A program made the position numbers and the translations under genes. A DNA stretch of 64,000 nt from Motilimonas pumila (GTDB lineage: Bacteria > Pseudomonadota > Gammaproteobacteria > Enterobacterales > CBDFNC01): positions 62,001-126,000 of the forward strand of contig NZ_QZCH01000005.1 in NCBI RefSeq assembly GCF_003596335.1, written 5' to 3'. The first letter of the stretch is position 1; each line of letters starts with the position of its first letter. Positions 40,772-51,588 of this stretch are shown piece by piece. The notes beneath the pieces were generated by a model. The model was not told where the DNA came from. It worked only from the letters and a program-made list of their open reading frames with translations, and did no database searches.

Positions 40772-43700
40772 ATGAATCAGCCTAAATTTATCCATCTGCG
40801 CGTACACAGTGATTTCTCAATGGTTGATGGTTTGTCGAAAGTCAAACCGATCATAAACCGAGCCAGTGAATTAGGCATGCCTGCTATCGCGGTAACAGAC
40901 CAGACCAATTTATGTGGCTTGGTTAAGTTTTATGGCGCAGCCCATGATGCAGGCATCAAACCCATCGTCGGGGCTGACTTTTGGGTTCAAAGTGATGAGC
41001 TTGGCGATGAAGCGTTTCGTGTTACGGCGTTGGCAATGGATAACGATGGCTATAAAAATGTAACCTTACTCATCTCACAAGCTTATTTGCGTGGTCACGT
41101 GAATGGCAAACCTATGCTAGATAAAGCTTGGTTAGCAAAATACAACAAGGGCGTATTGCTGTTGTCAGGAGCCAAAGATGGTGACATAGGTAAGTCATTA
41201 CTCAAAGGCAATCAAAGTCTTGCTCAGCAATGTTGTGAGTTCTATAAAACGCACTTTCCTGATCGCTTTTATATTGAGCTTGTGCGCAGTGAACGCCAAG
41301 ACGAAGAAGTCTACTTACATATGGCGGTTGATTTTGCGCTTGCGCAAGACTTGCCTGTTGTCGCGACCAATGAAGTGGTGATCCTAGACCAAGACAAGTT
41401 TGACGCTCACGAAATACGTGTCGCGATCCATGATGGCTACACCTTAGCAGATAAAAATCGCCCGAAATTATACAGCCCGCAACAATACCTGAAATCTGAA
41501 CAAGAAATGTGCGAACTGTTTGCCGATATCCCAGAGGCGTTGGCAAACAGTGTGGCTATTGCTAAGCGTTGTAACGTGACGGTAAGGTTAGGGGAGTACT
41601 TTCTTCCTGACTTCCCAACGGAAGGCATGCCAATAGAAGAGTTCTTCTGTAAAGTGTCGTGGGAAGGACTGGAAGAACGATTAGACTTTTTGTTCGATCG
41701 TAATAGCCCAGACTTTGCAGAAAAAAGAAAGCCTTACGATGAGCGCCTGCAAATTGAACTCGATGTTATCAACCAAATGGGTTTCCCTGGCTATTTCCTG
41801 ATCGTAATGGAGTTTATTCAGTGGAGCAAAGATAATGATATTCCAGTAGGGCCTGGACGGGGCTCTGGTGCGGGGTCGTTGGTTGCTTATGCGCAAAAAA
41901 TTACCGACCTCGACCCGCTTGAATTTGACCTGCTCTTTGAGCGATTTTTGAACCCAGAGCGTGTTTCCATGCCCGATTTCGATATCGATTTTTGCATGGA
42001 CCGTCGTGATGAAGTGATTGACCACGTTGCCGAATTATATGGCCGTGACGCGGTATCCCAAATTATCACCTTTGGAACCATGGCTGCTAAAGCCGTTATA
42101 CGTGATGTTGGGCGTGTGTTGGGACACCCTTATGGCTTTGTGGATCGTATTTCTAAATTGGTCCCGCCCGATCCTGGTATGACCTTGGCAAAGGCTTTTG
42201 ACGCCGAGCCAAAATTGCCAGAGTTGTACGATCAAGATGAAGAAGTACGCGATCTTATCGATATGTGTCGCTTATTAGAAGGTTGTACTCGAAATGCCGG
42301 TAAGCATGCCGGTGGTGTGGTGATCTCTCCGACTACCATTACGGATTTTGCACCGCTGTATTGTGATTCAGAAGGTAACTTTCCAGTTACTCAATTTGAT
42401 AAAAATGACGTTGAATACGCCGGCTTGGTTAAGTTTGATTTCTTAGGCTTGAGAACTCTGACCATAGTGCAGTGGGCGATTGATATGGCGAATGTGCATA
42501 AGCAAGCGCGTGGTGAAGATACCATAGATATCGCTAGAATAGACGTGGCTGACCCCGCGTGTTTTAGGTTGCTGCAAAACTCAGAAACCACCGCGGTGTT
42601 CCAGTTAGAATCTCGCGGTATGAAAGACCTTATTAAACGTCTTCAGCCCGATTGTTTTGAAGATATGATCGCATTGGTGGCGCTGTTTCGACCTGGTCCG
42701 CTGCAATCAGGCATGGTTGACAACTTTATCGAACGTAAGCATGGCCGTGAGGAAGTCTCGTATCCGGATGCAACCTGGCAGCACGAGTCACTCCAACCGA
42801 TTCTTGAGCCGACCTACGGCATCATTTTGTATCAAGAGCAGGTTATGCAGATTGCCCAGGTGCTTGCGGGCTATACCTTAGGTGGAGCAGACATGCTTCG
42901 CCGCGCCATGGGTAAAAAGAAACCCGAGGAAATGGCCAAACAACGGGCCGGCTTTGAAGCGGGGGCGGTCAAAAATGGCGTTGATGGCGAGCTCGCCATG
43001 AAAATTTTTGACTTAGTTGAAAAGTTCGCGGGTTACGGCTTTAACAAATCACACTCTGCCGCTTATGCTTTGGTGTCTTACCAAACGCTGTGGATGAAAA
43101 CCCATTATCCGGCTTACTTTATGGCCGCAGTAATGTCTGCTGATATGGATAACACGGATAAAATCGTTACCCTAGTGGACGAATGTGATCGCATGGGGCT
43201 GCCGCTTTTACCCCCAGACGTGAATTTAGGTTTGTACAAATTTAACGTGTCTGAGCAAGGTGAAATTATCTATGGCATAGGCGCAATTAAAGGCGTAGGT
43301 GAAGGGCCAATTGAAGCCATTATTGACGCCCGAGAACAAGGTGGCACATTTAACGACTTGTTTGATTTTTGTACGCGGGTTGATCTAAAGAAAATTAACC
43401 GCCGGGTACTTGAAAAACTGATCATGGCGGGAGCGATGGATAAACTTGGCCCACATCGCGCGGCGTTAATGGCGACGTTACCTGATGCGATGCAAGCGGC
43501 GGTGCAACACGCGAAAGCAGAGGCTCAGGGCCAAAGTGATTTATTTGGCGTACTGACTACCGAGCCTGACGATATTCAGCATGCCTTTGCGAATGTGCCT
43601 GAATGGACCGATAAAGTATGGCTTGAAGGTGAAAAAGACACTTTAGGACTTTATTTAACGGGCCACCCAATCAATCAGTACTTAAGTGAGTTACGCCATT

Positions 43701-44254
43701 ACACGTCTGGACGATTAAAGGATTTAGTGGCTACAGATCGAGGCAAAAATACTAACGCTTCGGGCTTGGTGATTGCGACGCGGGTAATGATGACTAAAAA
43801 AGGTAAAAAGATGGGGCTGCTTACCTTAGACGATAAGAGCGCTCGTTTAGAAGTGATGCTATTTTCTGATGCGTTTGACCAATACGAGTCTTTGCTTGTT
43901 AAAGATAAAATTTTAGTGGTCTCGGGTCATGTTAGCCATGACGATTTTTCAGGTGGTTTGAAATTAACCGCAAGGGAAGTATTAGACGTTTCAGAAGCCA
44001 GAGAGAAGCACGCCAAAGGGCTACAGCTCAATCTTGACCACGGTCAGCTCAATGATAAGTTTTTCCCTCAATTTAGCGATATTATTATGCCTTTTAGTGG
44101 TGGAATGTGTCCTCTGCAAATCAACTATACGCGGCCTGGCGCCCAAGCACAGTTAACTTTGGGCACTCAGTGGCGAGTAACGCCAACCGACGAGTTAATT
44201 GAAGCCTTGGCTGAATTGTTAGGGCCAAAGAAAACCAAGCTGGTATTTCATTAG
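40772..44254 (+). CDS. dnaE: DNA polymerase III alpha subunit
   Basis: DnaE is the replicative polymerase catalytic subunit. The PHP domain ([14 protein letters not shown]) is at the N-terminus, and the catalytic aspartates D402 and D404 are in [25 protein letters not shown] and [17 protein letters not shown] are in the palm/fingers region. The beta-clamp-binding motif QSDLFG is near residue 922 and the OB domain near 990. 1160 residues, the same length as in E. coli. tilS follows after 11 bases, with no accA between. Confidence 0.97.
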   Translation: MNQPKFIHLRVHSDFSMVDGLSKVKPIINRASELGMPAIAVTDQTNLCGLVKFYGAAHDAGIKPIVGADFWVQSDELGDEAFRVTALAMDNDGYKNVTLLISQAYLRGHVNGKPMLDKAWLAKYNKGVLLLSGAKDGDIGKSLLKGNQSLAQQCCEFYKTHFPDRFYIELVRSERQDEEVYLHMAVDFALAQDLPVVATNEVVILDQDKFDAHEIRVAIHDGYTLADKNRPKLYSPQQYLKSEQEMCELFADIPEALANSVAIAKRCNVTVRLGEYFLPDFPTEGMPIEEFFCKVSWEGLEERLDFLFDRNSPDFAEKRKPYDERLQIELDVINQMGFPGYFLIVMEFIQWSKDNDIPVGPGRGSGAGSLVAYAQKITDLDPLEFDLLFERFLNPERVSMPDFDIDFCMDRRDEVIDHVAELYGRDAVSQIITFGTMAAKAVIRDVGRVLGHPYGFVDRISKLVPPDPGMTLAKAFDAEPKLPELYDQDEEVRDLIDMCRLLEGCTRNAGKHAGGVVISPTTITDFAPLYCDSEGNFPVTQFDKNDVEYAGLVKFDFLGLRTLTIVQWAIDMANVHKQARGEDTIDIARIDVADPACFRLLQNSETTAVFQLESRGMKDLIKRLQPDCFEDMIALVALFRPGPLQSGMVDNFIERKHGREEVSYPDATWQHESLQPILEPTYGIILYQEQVMQIAQVLAGYTLGGADMLRRAMGKKKPEEMAKQRAGFEAGAVKNGVDGELAMKIFDLVEKFAGYGFNKSHSAAYALVSYQTLWMKTHYPAYFMAAVMSADMDNTDKIVTLVDECDRMGLPLLPPDVNLGLYKFNVSEQGEIIYGIGAIKGVGEGPIEAIIDAREQGGTFNDLFDFCTRVDLKKINRRVLEKLIMAGAMDKLGPHRAALMATLPDAMQAAVQHAKAEAQGQSDLFGVLTTEPDDIQHAFANVPEWTDKVWLEGEKDTLGLYLTGHPINQYLSELRHYTSGRLKDLVATDRGKNTNASGLVIATRVMMTKKGKKMGLLTLDDKSARLEVMLFSDAFDQYESLLVKDKILVVSGHVSHDDFSGGLKLTAREVLDVSEAREKHAKGLQLNLDHGQLNDKFFPQFSDIIMPFSGGMCPLQINYTRPGAQAQLTLGTQWRVTPTDELIEALAELLGPKKTKLVFH

Positions 44255-44265
44255 GAGATAAAGCC

Positions 44266-45621
44266 TTGGCGCAACCATCGGACATCGTCGGTCAAGTTAA
44301 ACAGCAGCTGCAAGCTCACCCTAATCCGCAACGCTGCCTAGCACTGAGTGGCGGTGTTGATTCAGTGGTGTTGTTGCATATTTTGGTTTCGCTGAGAGAC
44401 TCGTTAGGTTTTACTTTATCCGCGGTGCATGTTGATCATGGCTTAAGCGCTTATGCGCACGATTGGGCACAGTTTTGTCAACAGCTTTGTCGACAGTGGC
44501 AAGTGCCGCTTCATATCAGCAAGGTCAGTGTGCCTCAGCACGCTCGGCAAAGCTTAGAAGCGAATGCCAGAGCGGCAAGATACCAAGCGCTAGGTAGCGC
44601 TTTGACTGACGGAGGTCAATTGCTCACCGCTCAACATCAAGACGATCAAGTTGAAAGCTTCTTACTTGCCGCAAAACGAGGCAGTGGCGTAGCAGGACTG
44701 GCGGCAATGCCAATGTGTAAATCTTTTGGCCAAGGCGAACATTGTCGGCCCTTATTGGCATGTTCCCGGCAGCAAATAGAAGCTTATGCGCAGGTTAACG
44801 CATTAAATTGGGTCGAAGATGACAGTAATCAAAGCACACGGTTTGACCGCAACTTTTTGCGTTTAGAAGTGTTGCCGCTGTTACAGTCGCGTTGGCCGCA
44901 AGTATCGCAAACCATGGCCAGAAGTGCTGAGCTTTGCGGCGAACAGCAAGCGTTATTAGAGCATTATGTAACCATGGATCTTGATCGTTGCCAATACACT
45001 GATAATAGTTTGCTAATCGCTGAGCTAGCAAGCTGCAATCCCGCTCAGCGTATGGCTATTATTCGGCTATGGCTGAAACAGCAAGGCTTTCATTGCCCTG
45101 CGGCCGCAAGGCTTAAACTGGTTTGGCAACAAGTCGCTCAAGCGGCAACATCTGCTGAGCCGGAGATGGATTTCAAGCAGTTTTCCATTCGCCGCTATCA
45201 ACAAAGGCTATATTGTGTTGAGCCGCTTGCTGAGATCCCGAGCAAGCCCATACCTGTGATGCCTAATCAAACCGTTGCATTAGCTAATGGATTGACTTTG
45301 TGCTTGACCAAAGCCTGCAAACCAAACAGTTCTGACTCACAAGCAGGGGAGCACTCTTTGGGTGTTAAGGCCGGAGACTGTCTTTTAACACTCAGGTACC
45401 CTCACTCTTTAAACATGAAGGTCACGCCATACAAAAAGCGTCAACAAAGCTTGAAAAAAGTGCTGCAAGGGGCTGGTATTCCCCCTTGGCTTCGTCCTCG
45501 TACAGGCCTGCTTTATCAAGGTGATGATTTAGTTGCTGTTATTGGAGTATGCCAATGTGAACGACTTAATCACCAGCCAATCGATTATCGAATGACGTTA
45601 TCCTCGGCAAAGACGTCTTGA
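44266..45621 (+). CDS. tilS: TilS, tRNA(Ile)-lysidine synthetase
   Basis: TilS converts the anticodon C34 of tRNA-Ile(CAU) to lysidine so that it reads AUA. The ATP PP-loop LSGGVDSVVLLH is at about residues 26-37. Family motifs AVHVDHGLSAYAHDW, EANARAARYQALG, TAQHQDDQVESFLLAAKRGSGVAGLA and NWVEDDSNQSTRFDRNFLR follow, then the TilS C-terminal domains. 451 residues. Starts at TTG with AGGAG upstream. Its last 37 bases overlap the convergent gene. Confidence 0.95.
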   Translation: MAQPSDIVGQVKQQLQAHPNPQRCLALSGGVDSVVLLHILVSLRDSLGFTLSAVHVDHGLSAYAHDWAQFCQQLCRQWQVPLHISKVSVPQHARQSLEANARAARYQALGSALTDGGQLLTAQHQDDQVESFLLAAKRGSGVAGLAAMPMCKSFGQGEHCRPLLACSRQQIEAYAQVNALNWVEDDSNQSTRFDRNFLRLEVLPLLQSRWPQVSQTMARSAELCGEQQALLEHYVTMDLDRCQYTDNSLLIAELASCNPAQRMAIIRLWLKQQGFHCPAAARLKLVWQQVAQAATSAEPEMDFKQFSIRRYQQRLYCVEPLAEIPSKPIPVMPNQTVALANGLTLCLTKACKPNSSDSQAGEHSLGVKAGDCLLTLRYPHSLNMKVTPYKKRQQSLKKVLQGAGIPPWLRPRTGLLYQGDDLVAVIGVCQCERLNHQPIDYRMTLSSAKTS

Positions 45622-47438
45622 ATGAGATCGCGATAAAACCGACTACTGCTTGCGCATGCTGCTTTTATTGCTGCTTGGTTATCATCTGACTCGGTGCGAA
45701 TAAAACTGTGGGAAGGTATTACCCAATAACACAATAATTGCTGAATACTGCCTAGAGGCAGATTGTGTTTAATATTTTGCAACAAATAATCGACTTCGTT
45801 TAGGCACTTATCCATGGCGCTAAAGGTTACTGCGGGGGGTAAGTTACAACGCAGCAAACTGGTAAGCTCGTAGATTTTACTCAACAACAGCAGACATTTT
45901 TGTTGTAAAGAATGCTGTTGGCTTGGCGTTAGTTGACCAAACAATAACAATTCCCCTAAAACGGCTTGTAAGTGAGAGAGCTTTTTAACCGCAATAAAGT
46001 AATTGAGCTCTTTTGCCTTAAATTTGCCAATGGGGCGAAATCGATATCTTGCGGCATAAATAAGCTGACTCATACTATAGCCGTAGTGAGAGAAAATGTG
46101 GCTATCGAACGCTGTTATATCGGGATCGGGCCAACACGCTAAATACTCTTGAGTTAGAAAAGGATGACAGCAATATAAATACTGAAAATAGCTTTGAGGT
46201 GTCATCGTTGTTGTTTCATGTCGAGTATTTTTAACAATTCGATTCAATAAGTCACAAATCAAAGGCGCATTTTCGCCATTATCTAAGCCAACACAAGTCA
46301 TCATTATACTGGCTTCATAAGGCACAAGGCGTTGTAATAAAGCCTGCGCTTTATCATCTTCTTGTTGCGCTAAGTATTTCAGTAAAGCGCGCTTCATTTC
46401 TGCTGACTGCAGCGCAGTTTGCAATAACTGTTGTTTAGCTTGAAAACCTTGCCAAAGTTGATGGCTTTGCACTTCGGGAAGCCTTTGCCAAGGCGCAGTG
46501 TTTTTCATTTGTGAAGTTAAGATTGTATGCGGAAATTGCAAGATATTGAGCCAATACTCGTCTTGCTTTTGCTCAATAATGATTTCGCTTACCACCTTAC
46601 TGGCCTCAACGAAGAAGGCTTGTCGGCGACAAGACGTATCAGTAGGCGCATAAATTAACAGCAAGTACTGCGGTGAAAAAGGGCAGGGTAACGGCTTTTC
46701 AAGCGACTTCCCTTGTTGTAAAAGTGCTAGCTCAGCGTCATCTAAAATAAAGCTTTGCCAAGTAGCGGGGTCATTATGCCAAGGTTGTGACGGGGATGCG
46801 TCAGTATTTGGCGTCCATTGTTGGATATCCAAGCTATTAAGTGATGCAAGGTGCGCAGCAAGTTGCATATCAGCGTTGGCCACTTTTTGGATCACCTTAT
46901 GACAGAAATACAAGCTGTAGCCCGTTTGCTCAATGTCTTTGGCGGGACAAAGCCTGAGGAAGCCTTGTTGTAGAATAAGTGACCAACATGGCTTTGCAAT
47001 GCTATTTAAACTGCTGGGGTGCATTAAGCTTAGGCGGCAAAGGTTGTCTACTGGGCCAGTTAAAAATGCTTGCTCCGCCGCGCTTAAGCGCGGTGCACTG
47101 AGGGTGAATAAATCTTGCCAGCGCAAACGCCCGGTGCTTAAAGGTTGCTCTAACCAAGTATTAAAACTGGTCGGCTCTGGTGCTGGCCAATGATGACTAT
47201 AACGAATAAAGAGTTGTAACAGCCCCTGACTGATATATTGCCTTCGAAGTGAGCCATGGTTCAGCAGTACAAAGCCGCATAAGTAAAACAGCCATAACCA
47301 ACTAGGTAAGAAATCCAGTGATATAGTGACTAAAAGCGCCACGCCCATCAACAGGCTGCAAGTTAACAGCGATAGCTTTAATGCACATAAAACCAAAGTA
47401 AAAACAAAAAGTAATAATACAACTAGCATCGTTAACAT
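45585..47438 (-). CDS. Degenerate FadE-like membrane protein (acyl-CoA dehydrogenase remnant fold)
   Basis: The 617-residue product has two or three N-terminal membrane helices (about 5-60). Landmarks resembling E. coli FadE occur in the same order: LRRQYIS (64-70), PRLSAAEQAFLTGPV (116-130), a FCHKVIQKVANADMQLAAHLASLNSL segment split around 179-203, CHPFLTQEYLACW (424-436), ITAFDSHIFSHYG (441-453), LSHLQAVLGELLL (487-499) and YLLQNIKHNLPLG (551-563). E. coli FadE has 814 residues. The flavin/substrate motif TSPEAGSDAG and the catalytic-base motif VEGANILTR are not found; at the latter position the sequence reads NTRHETTTM. In E. coli, fadE is also divergent from gmhA-yafJ. The frame is intact with a good ribosome site (GAGGTG), so it is probably expressed but unlikely to be a dehydrogenase. 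Role unknown. Confidence 0.7.
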   Translation of the reverse strand: MLTMLVVLLLFVFTLVLCALKLSLLTCSLLMGVALLVTISLDFLPSWLWLFYLCGFVLLNHGSLRRQYISQGLLQLFIRYSHHWPAPEPTSFNTWLEQPLSTGRLRWQDLFTLSAPRLSAAEQAFLTGPVDNLCRLSLMHPSSLNSIAKPCWSLILQQGFLRLCPAKDIEQTGYSLYFCHKVIQKVANADMQLAAHLASLNSLDIQQWTPNTDASPSQPWHNDPATWQSFILDDAELALLQQGKSLEKPLPCPFSPQYLLLIYAPTDTSCRRQAFFVEASKVVSEIIIEQKQDEYWLNILQFPHTILTSQMKNTAPWQRLPEVQSHQLWQGFQAKQQLLQTALQSAEMKRALLKYLAQQEDDKAQALLQRLVPYEASIMMTCVGLDNGENAPLICDLLNRIVKNTRHETTTMTPQSYFQYLYCCHPFLTQEYLACWPDPDITAFDSHIFSHYGYSMSQLIYAARYRFRPIGKFKAKELNYFIAVKKLSHLQAVLGELLLFGQLTPSQQHSLQQKCLLLLSKIYELTSLLRCNLPPAVTFSAMDKCLNEVDYLLQNIKHNLPLGSIQQLLCYWVIPSHSFIRTESDDNQAAIKAACASSSRFYRDLIQDVFAEDNVIR

Positions 47439-47567
47439 AACCCACCTCAGTATAAGCTAAGATGTAATTTGATGAAGTTGCAAGCTGTTAGTTCTGAAAT
47501 TGCACAATTGTCGTAGGCAGATAAAATGATGTGTGTCAGAATGTTGTTTTTTGCGATGGGAGCCCAG

Positions 47568-48143
47568 ATGTATCAAGATTTAATCAAAGCGGAATTAGCG
47601 CAAGCCGGGCAAGTTCTTGAAGCTTTTATTCAAGATACGGCGAACATGCAAAAGATTGAAGCGGCGGCAAAATTGATAGCCGATAGCTTCAAGGCTGAAG
47701 GTAAGGTGTTATCTTGTGGTAATGGCGGTTCACACTGCGACGCAATGCACTTTGCTGAAGAGCTTACCGGCCGTTATCGAGATGACCGACCTTCATTACC
47801 TGGGATCGCGATTTCTGATGCTAGCCATTTATCTTGTGTCAGTAACGATTACGGCTTTGCTGAAGTGTTCTCTCGCTATGTCGCTGGGGTTGGCCGCAAA
47901 GGTGATGTGTTAGTCGGTCTTAGCACCAGTGGTAACTCTGAAAATATAATTAAAGCGATAGATGTCGCCAAAAGTAAGGGCATGCAAACCATTGCTCTCA
48001 CGGGCAAAGACGGTGGCAAAATGGCAGGACTAGCCGATATTGAAATTCGAGTGCCACATTTTGGTTATGCCGATAGAATTCAAGAAGTGCATATTAAAAT
48101 CATTCATATATTGATCTATCTAATTGAAAAAGAAATGGCTTAA
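47568..48143 (+). CDS. gmhA: GmhA, sedoheptulose 7-phosphate isomerase
   Basis: GmhA starts ADP-heptose synthesis for the lipopolysaccharide inner core. I chose the ATG at 47568: GGGAG is 6 bases upstream and the product [14 protein letters not shown] is 191 residues, as in E. coli. SIS-domain motifs [35 protein letters not shown] and [20 protein letters not shown] are intact. It is divergent from the FadE-like gene. Confidence 0.96.
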   Translation: MYQDLIKAELAQAGQVLEAFIQDTANMQKIEAAAKLIADSFKAEGKVLSCGNGGSHCDAMHFAEELTGRYRDDRPSLPGIAISDASHLSCVSNDYGFAEVFSRYVAGVGRKGDVLVGLSTSGNSENIIKAIDVAKSKGMQTIALTGKDGGKMAGLADIEIRVPHFGYADRIQEVHIKIIHILIYLIEKEMA

Positions 48144-48181
48144 GCTCAAGCTAGCAGCATTAAGGAGCAGACCGAGGTTAT

Positions 48182-48949
48182 ATGTGTGAGTTATTGGGCA
48201 TGAGTGCCAATGTACCAACAGATATTTGTTTTAGTTTCACTGGCCTAGTTAAGAGGGGCGGCGAAACCGGCCCCCACAAAGATGGCTGGGGCATTACCTT
48301 TTATGAAGGAAAAGGGTGCCGTAGTTTTAAGGACCCTCACCCAAGTTGCGAGTCAAAAATAGCCGAGCTGGTAAAAGCTTACCCCATTAAAAGTGAAGCG
48401 GTGATTAGTCATATCCGCCAAGCGAACCGGGGGGGGGTGAGCTTAGAGAATACTCACCCTTTTAGCCGGGAAATTTGGGGCCGAAACTGGACCTACGCCC
48501 ACAATGGCCAACTCACAGGCTACAAAACCCTTGAAACAGGGGACGCGATACCTGTCGGCGCAACTGACAGTGAAAAAGCGTTTTGCTGGATTTTACATCA
48601 GCTGCGTCAAAAATATCGCCGTAAGCCTGCGAACAAACTGGCGGTGTTTAAATTCATTGCCCAGTGTTGTGATCAGTTAAGAGCAAAGGGTGTGTTTAAT
48701 ATGCTATTGACCGATGGCGATTATGTGATGGCTTATTGCAGTAATAACCTGCACTGGATCACCCGGCGAGCGCCATTTGGAGAAGCGCGCTTGATTGATG
48801 AAGACGTAGTGATAGATTTTCAAAAAGAGACCACTCCCAATGACGTTGTCACTGTGATTGCGACTCGCCCACTAACAGATGGCGAGGTGTGGCATAAAAT
48901 GCAGCCCGGCGAGTTTGCTGTTTTTAAGCAGGGCGAAAAGTTATTGTAG
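48182..48949 (+). CDS. yafJ: YafJ-type class II glutamine amidotransferase
   Basis: An Ntn-hydrolase glutamine amidotransferase domain with the nucleophile Cys2 exposed after Met removal (MCELLGM). Further motifs are [35 protein letters not shown] and GATDSEKAF. The physiological acceptor of YafJ proteins is not established. 255 residues, following gmhA as in E. coli. A run of nine G (48429-48437) falls in codons 83-86. A strong terminator follows. Confidence 0.92.
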   Translation: MCELLGMSANVPTDICFSFTGLVKRGGETGPHKDGWGITFYEGKGCRSFKDPHPSCESKIAELVKAYPIKSEAVISHIRQANRGGVSLENTHPFSREIWGRNWTYAHNGQLTGYKTLETGDAIPVGATDSEKAFCWILHQLRQKYRRKPANKLAVFKFIAQCCDQLRAKGVFNMLLTDGDYVMAYCSNNLHWITRRAPFGEARLIDEDVVIDFQKETTPNDVVTVIATRPLTDGEVWHKMQPGEFAVFKQGEKLL

Positions 48950-48970
48950 CCAAGCTCAATATTTTCAGAT

Positions 48971-48999
48971 AAAAAAACCTGCCAATGGCAGGTTTTTTT
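48971..48999. terminator. Bidirectional terminator between yafJ and purN
   Basis: ACCTGCC pairs with GGCAGGT around a 3-base loop, flanked by A7 on the left and T7 on the right. It can therefore terminate both yafJ (+) and purN (-), which converge here. Confidence 0.88.
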
Positions 49000-49019
49000 A
49001 TTGGGTTATCTTTCAGCTA

Positions 49020-49661
49020 CTATTCTGCAGCATAGCCAGCAGGACTCAATACTTGTTGGTCAAGCAAGGCTTTGCCGTCTTGCATCTGCAAGCGCCCTGC
49101 AACAAACCATTGTACCGCCAGAGGGTATATACGGTGCTCTTGATCCAGCACTCGAGCCGCTAAATCTTCCGCAGTATCGCCTTCAAACACCGGCACTTTA
49201 GCCTGCAGTATCACAGGGCCACCATCAAGCTCTTCAGTGACAAAATGTACGCTTGCGCCGTGAGCTTCATCACCAGCATCTAAAGCTCGCTGATGAGTGT
49301 GTAAGCCTTGGTATTTAGGTAATAAAGACGGATGAATATTCAGCATTTTACCGGCATAACGGCGGACAAAATCCGGCGTCAGAATCCGCATAAAGCCAGC
49401 TAATACGATAAGATCAGGTTGATACTTATCGATAGCTTGACCAAGCAATGCATCATACTCTTCACGCTTAGCAATGCCTTTGCTTACTACCACGTCTGTA
49501 GCAATGCCGGCTTCCTGAGCGCGCGTTAAACCGAAAGCATCGGGTTTATTACTGATAACCGCGACCACTTCCCCTGCGTTATCACTCAGGTGCACTTTAT
49601 CAATCACTGCTTGCAAATTACTGCCAGAGCCAGAGATTAATACGAGTATTTTTTTGCTCAT
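49020..49661 (-). CDS. purN: PurN, phosphoribosylglycinamide formyltransferase
   Basis: PurN transfers a formyl group from 10-formyl-THF to GAR, the third step of purine synthesis. The start KILVLISGSGSNLQAVID binds the ribose phosphate. The catalytic region has GFMRILTPDFV, NIHPSLLPKYQGLHTHQRAL with the Asn and His, and HFVTEELDGGPVI with the Asp. 213 residues. It follows purM by 8 bases. Confidence 0.97.
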   Translation of the reverse strand: MSKKILVLISGSGSNLQAVIDKVHLSDNAGEVVAVISNKPDAFGLTRAQEAGIATDVVVSKGIAKREEYDALLGQAIDKYQPDLIVLAGFMRILTPDFVRRYAGKMLNIHPSLLPKYQGLHTHQRALDAGDEAHGASVHFVTEELDGGPVILQAKVPVFEGDTAEDLAARVLDQEHRIYPLAVQWFVAGRLQMQDGKALLDQQVLSPAGYAAE

Positions 49662-49669
49662 GGCTAACC

Positions 49670-50710
49670 TTAGTTAATTTCTACTTGCGGCTCACCGTCT
49701 TTAGCATCTTCGATGTGGCCAATCACCCATGCTTGCTCGCCGTGAGCATTAAGCAGCTCAACCGCTTTTTCTTTGTCAGCATCAGCCACGGCAATCACCA
49801 TGCCTACGCCACAGTTGAACGTGCGGTACATTTCTTCTGTTTCAACGTTGCCGTTTTGCTGTAGCCAGTTGAAAACTTCTGGCCACTGCCAGCTGTTGCC
49901 ATCGATCACCGCCTTGGCACTGGCGGGTAATACGCGAGGAATGTTTTCCCAAAAGCCGCCGCCAGTAATATGAGAAAGTGCGTGTACGTCAGCTTGTTTG
50001 ATCAGTTCAAGCACAGACTTCACATATATACGAGTGGGCTCTAGCAAGGTTTCGCCTAAGGTATTATCGCCAAAAGCTTGCATTGGATCTGCGCCAGACA
50101 CTTCTAGGATTTTACGTACTAGTGAGTAACCGTTAGAGTGCGGGCCACTTGAACCAAGTGCGATTAAGGCATCGCCAGCAGCAACTTTGGAGCCATCAAT
50201 GACTTCTGATTTTTCAACTACACCGACACAAAAACCGGCCATGTCGTAGTCATCGCCTTCGTACATGCCTGGCATTTCAGCTGTTTCGCCACCAATCAAT
50301 GAACAGTTAGATTGTTCACAACCGTCACCAATACCTGTTACAACTGCTGCAGCAACGTCAACGTCTAGCTTACCGGTGGCGTAATAATCAAGAAAGAATA
50401 ATGGCTCTGCACCCTGTACGATAAGGTCGTTAACACACATCGCCACTAAGTCGATGCCTACTGTGTCATGTTTTTTTAGGTCAATCGCCAAACGCAATTT
50501 CGTGCCAACACCGTCGGTGCCTGCAACAAGCAAAGGCTCTTTGTAGCCTGTTGGCAGTTGGCACAATGCCCCAAAACCACCTAAACCGCCCAATACTTCA
50601 GGTCGTTTGGTGCGCTTAGACACACCTTTAATACGTTCTACTAGAGCGTTACCAGCATCGATATCAACGCCGGCGTCTTTGTAACTTAAGGAAGTGGTTT
50701 CGTTGCTCAC
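49670..50710 (-). CDS. purM: PurM, phosphoribosylformylglycinamidine cyclo-ligase
   Basis: PurM closes the imidazole ring to make AIR. I chose the GTG at 50710 with AGGGA 6 bases upstream, giving 346 residues (E. coli 345) and the start [19 protein letters not shown]. The ATP-binding and dimer motifs [41 protein letters not shown] and [14 protein letters not shown] are intact. It is divergent from upp. Confidence 0.96.
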   Translation of the reverse strand: MSNETTSLSYKDAGVDIDAGNALVERIKGVSKRTKRPEVLGGLGGFGALCQLPTGYKEPLLVAGTDGVGTKLRLAIDLKKHDTVGIDLVAMCVNDLIVQGAEPLFFLDYYATGKLDVDVAAAVVTGIGDGCEQSNCSLIGGETAEMPGMYEGDDYDMAGFCVGVVEKSEVIDGSKVAAGDALIALGSSGPHSNGYSLVRKILEVSGADPMQAFGDNTLGETLLEPTRIYVKSVLELIKQADVHALSHITGGGFWENIPRVLPASAKAVIDGNSWQWPEVFNWLQQNGNVETEEMYRTFNCGVGMVIAVADADKEKAVELLNAHGEQAWVIGHIEDAKDGEPQVEIN

Positions 50711-50924
50711 TGAGATCCCTCGCCAAAATAACCAGATATGAGGTGTCAAAGGCAAAATTTACCAATGACAGGAAAAAAACGCGGCCATTTTATCAGACAC
50801 TCAGCGGTAGCAAAAATTTTTCTGCCTATAATTCTGCATTTTTATTAATGATCAATTATGAGACCAGCAGCTTTTGCTACAATTTTTCAGTAATTTGCCA
50901 TTTTATAATGAGACGGAGAAATAA
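50711..50924. promoter_or_regulatory. Divergent promoter region of purM and upp
   Basis: Perfect TATAAT hexamers occur at 50827-50832 and 50904-50909 on the plus strand. Neither has a good -35 at 17 bases, and the second would leave a leader of under 10 bases for upp. On the minus strand TAAAAT (50787-50792) with TTGCTA (50808-50813), spacing 15, could serve purM. No clear PurR operator is seen. Confidence 0.4.
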
Positions 50925-51551
50925 ATGCAGATACGTGAAGTTAAACACCCGCTGATTCAGCATAAACTGGGTTTGATGCGAGAAGCTGAAATAAGCACCA
51001 AACGATTCCGCGAATTGGCACGAGAAGTGTCTGCATTACTGACTTATGAGGCCACGGCTGATTTAGCCTTGGAAACTGTCACTATTCAAGGTTGGGCGGG
51101 TGACATTCAGGTTCAGCAAATCAAAGGCAAAAAAATCACAGTGGTGCCTATTTTACGCGCCGGATTAGGCATGATGGATGGGGTATTAGAGCACATGCCA
51201 AGTGCAAAAGTCAGCGTGGTGGGCATCTACCGTGATGAAGAAACGCTTCAACCTGTGTCTTACTTTGAAAAGTTAGTCAGTCAAATTGACGAGCGTTTGG
51301 CGCTGGTGGTTGACCCTATGCTTGCAACGGGCGGGTCTATGATTGCTACCTTGGACTTACTTAAGAAAAAGGGTTGTAAGAATATTAAAGTCTTAGTGTT
51401 GGTTGCAGCGCCAGAAGGTTTGGCCGCGCTAGAACAAGCGCATCCAGATATTGAACTGTATACCGCGGCCATAGATGAGCGTTTGAACGAGCATGGCTAT
51501 ATTATGCCTGGCCTTGGCGACGCGGGCGATAAAATTTTTGGCACCAAGTAA
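50925..51551 (+). CDS. upp: Uracil phosphoribosyltransferase
   Basis: Upp salvages uracil to UMP using PRPP. The 208-residue protein has the PRPP loop [15 protein letters not shown], the flexible segment [14 protein letters not shown], and the C-terminal uracil-binding [23 protein letters not shown] precedes the ATG. It is followed by the uracil permease gene 37 bases downstream, an import-and-salvage pair. Confidence 0.97.
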   Translation: MQIREVKHPLIQHKLGLMREAEISTKRFRELAREVSALLTYEATADLALETVTIQGWAGDIQVQQIKGKKITVVPILRAGLGMMDGVLEHMPSAKVSVVGIYRDEETLQPVSYFEKLVSQIDERLALVVDPMLATGGSMIATLDLLKKKGCKNIKVLVLVAAPEGLAALEQAHPDIELYTAAIDERLNEHGYIMPGLGDAGDKIFGTK

Positions 51552-51588
51552 GTTTTCCAGGTAACCGTAACTGAGTAAGGATTCACTC

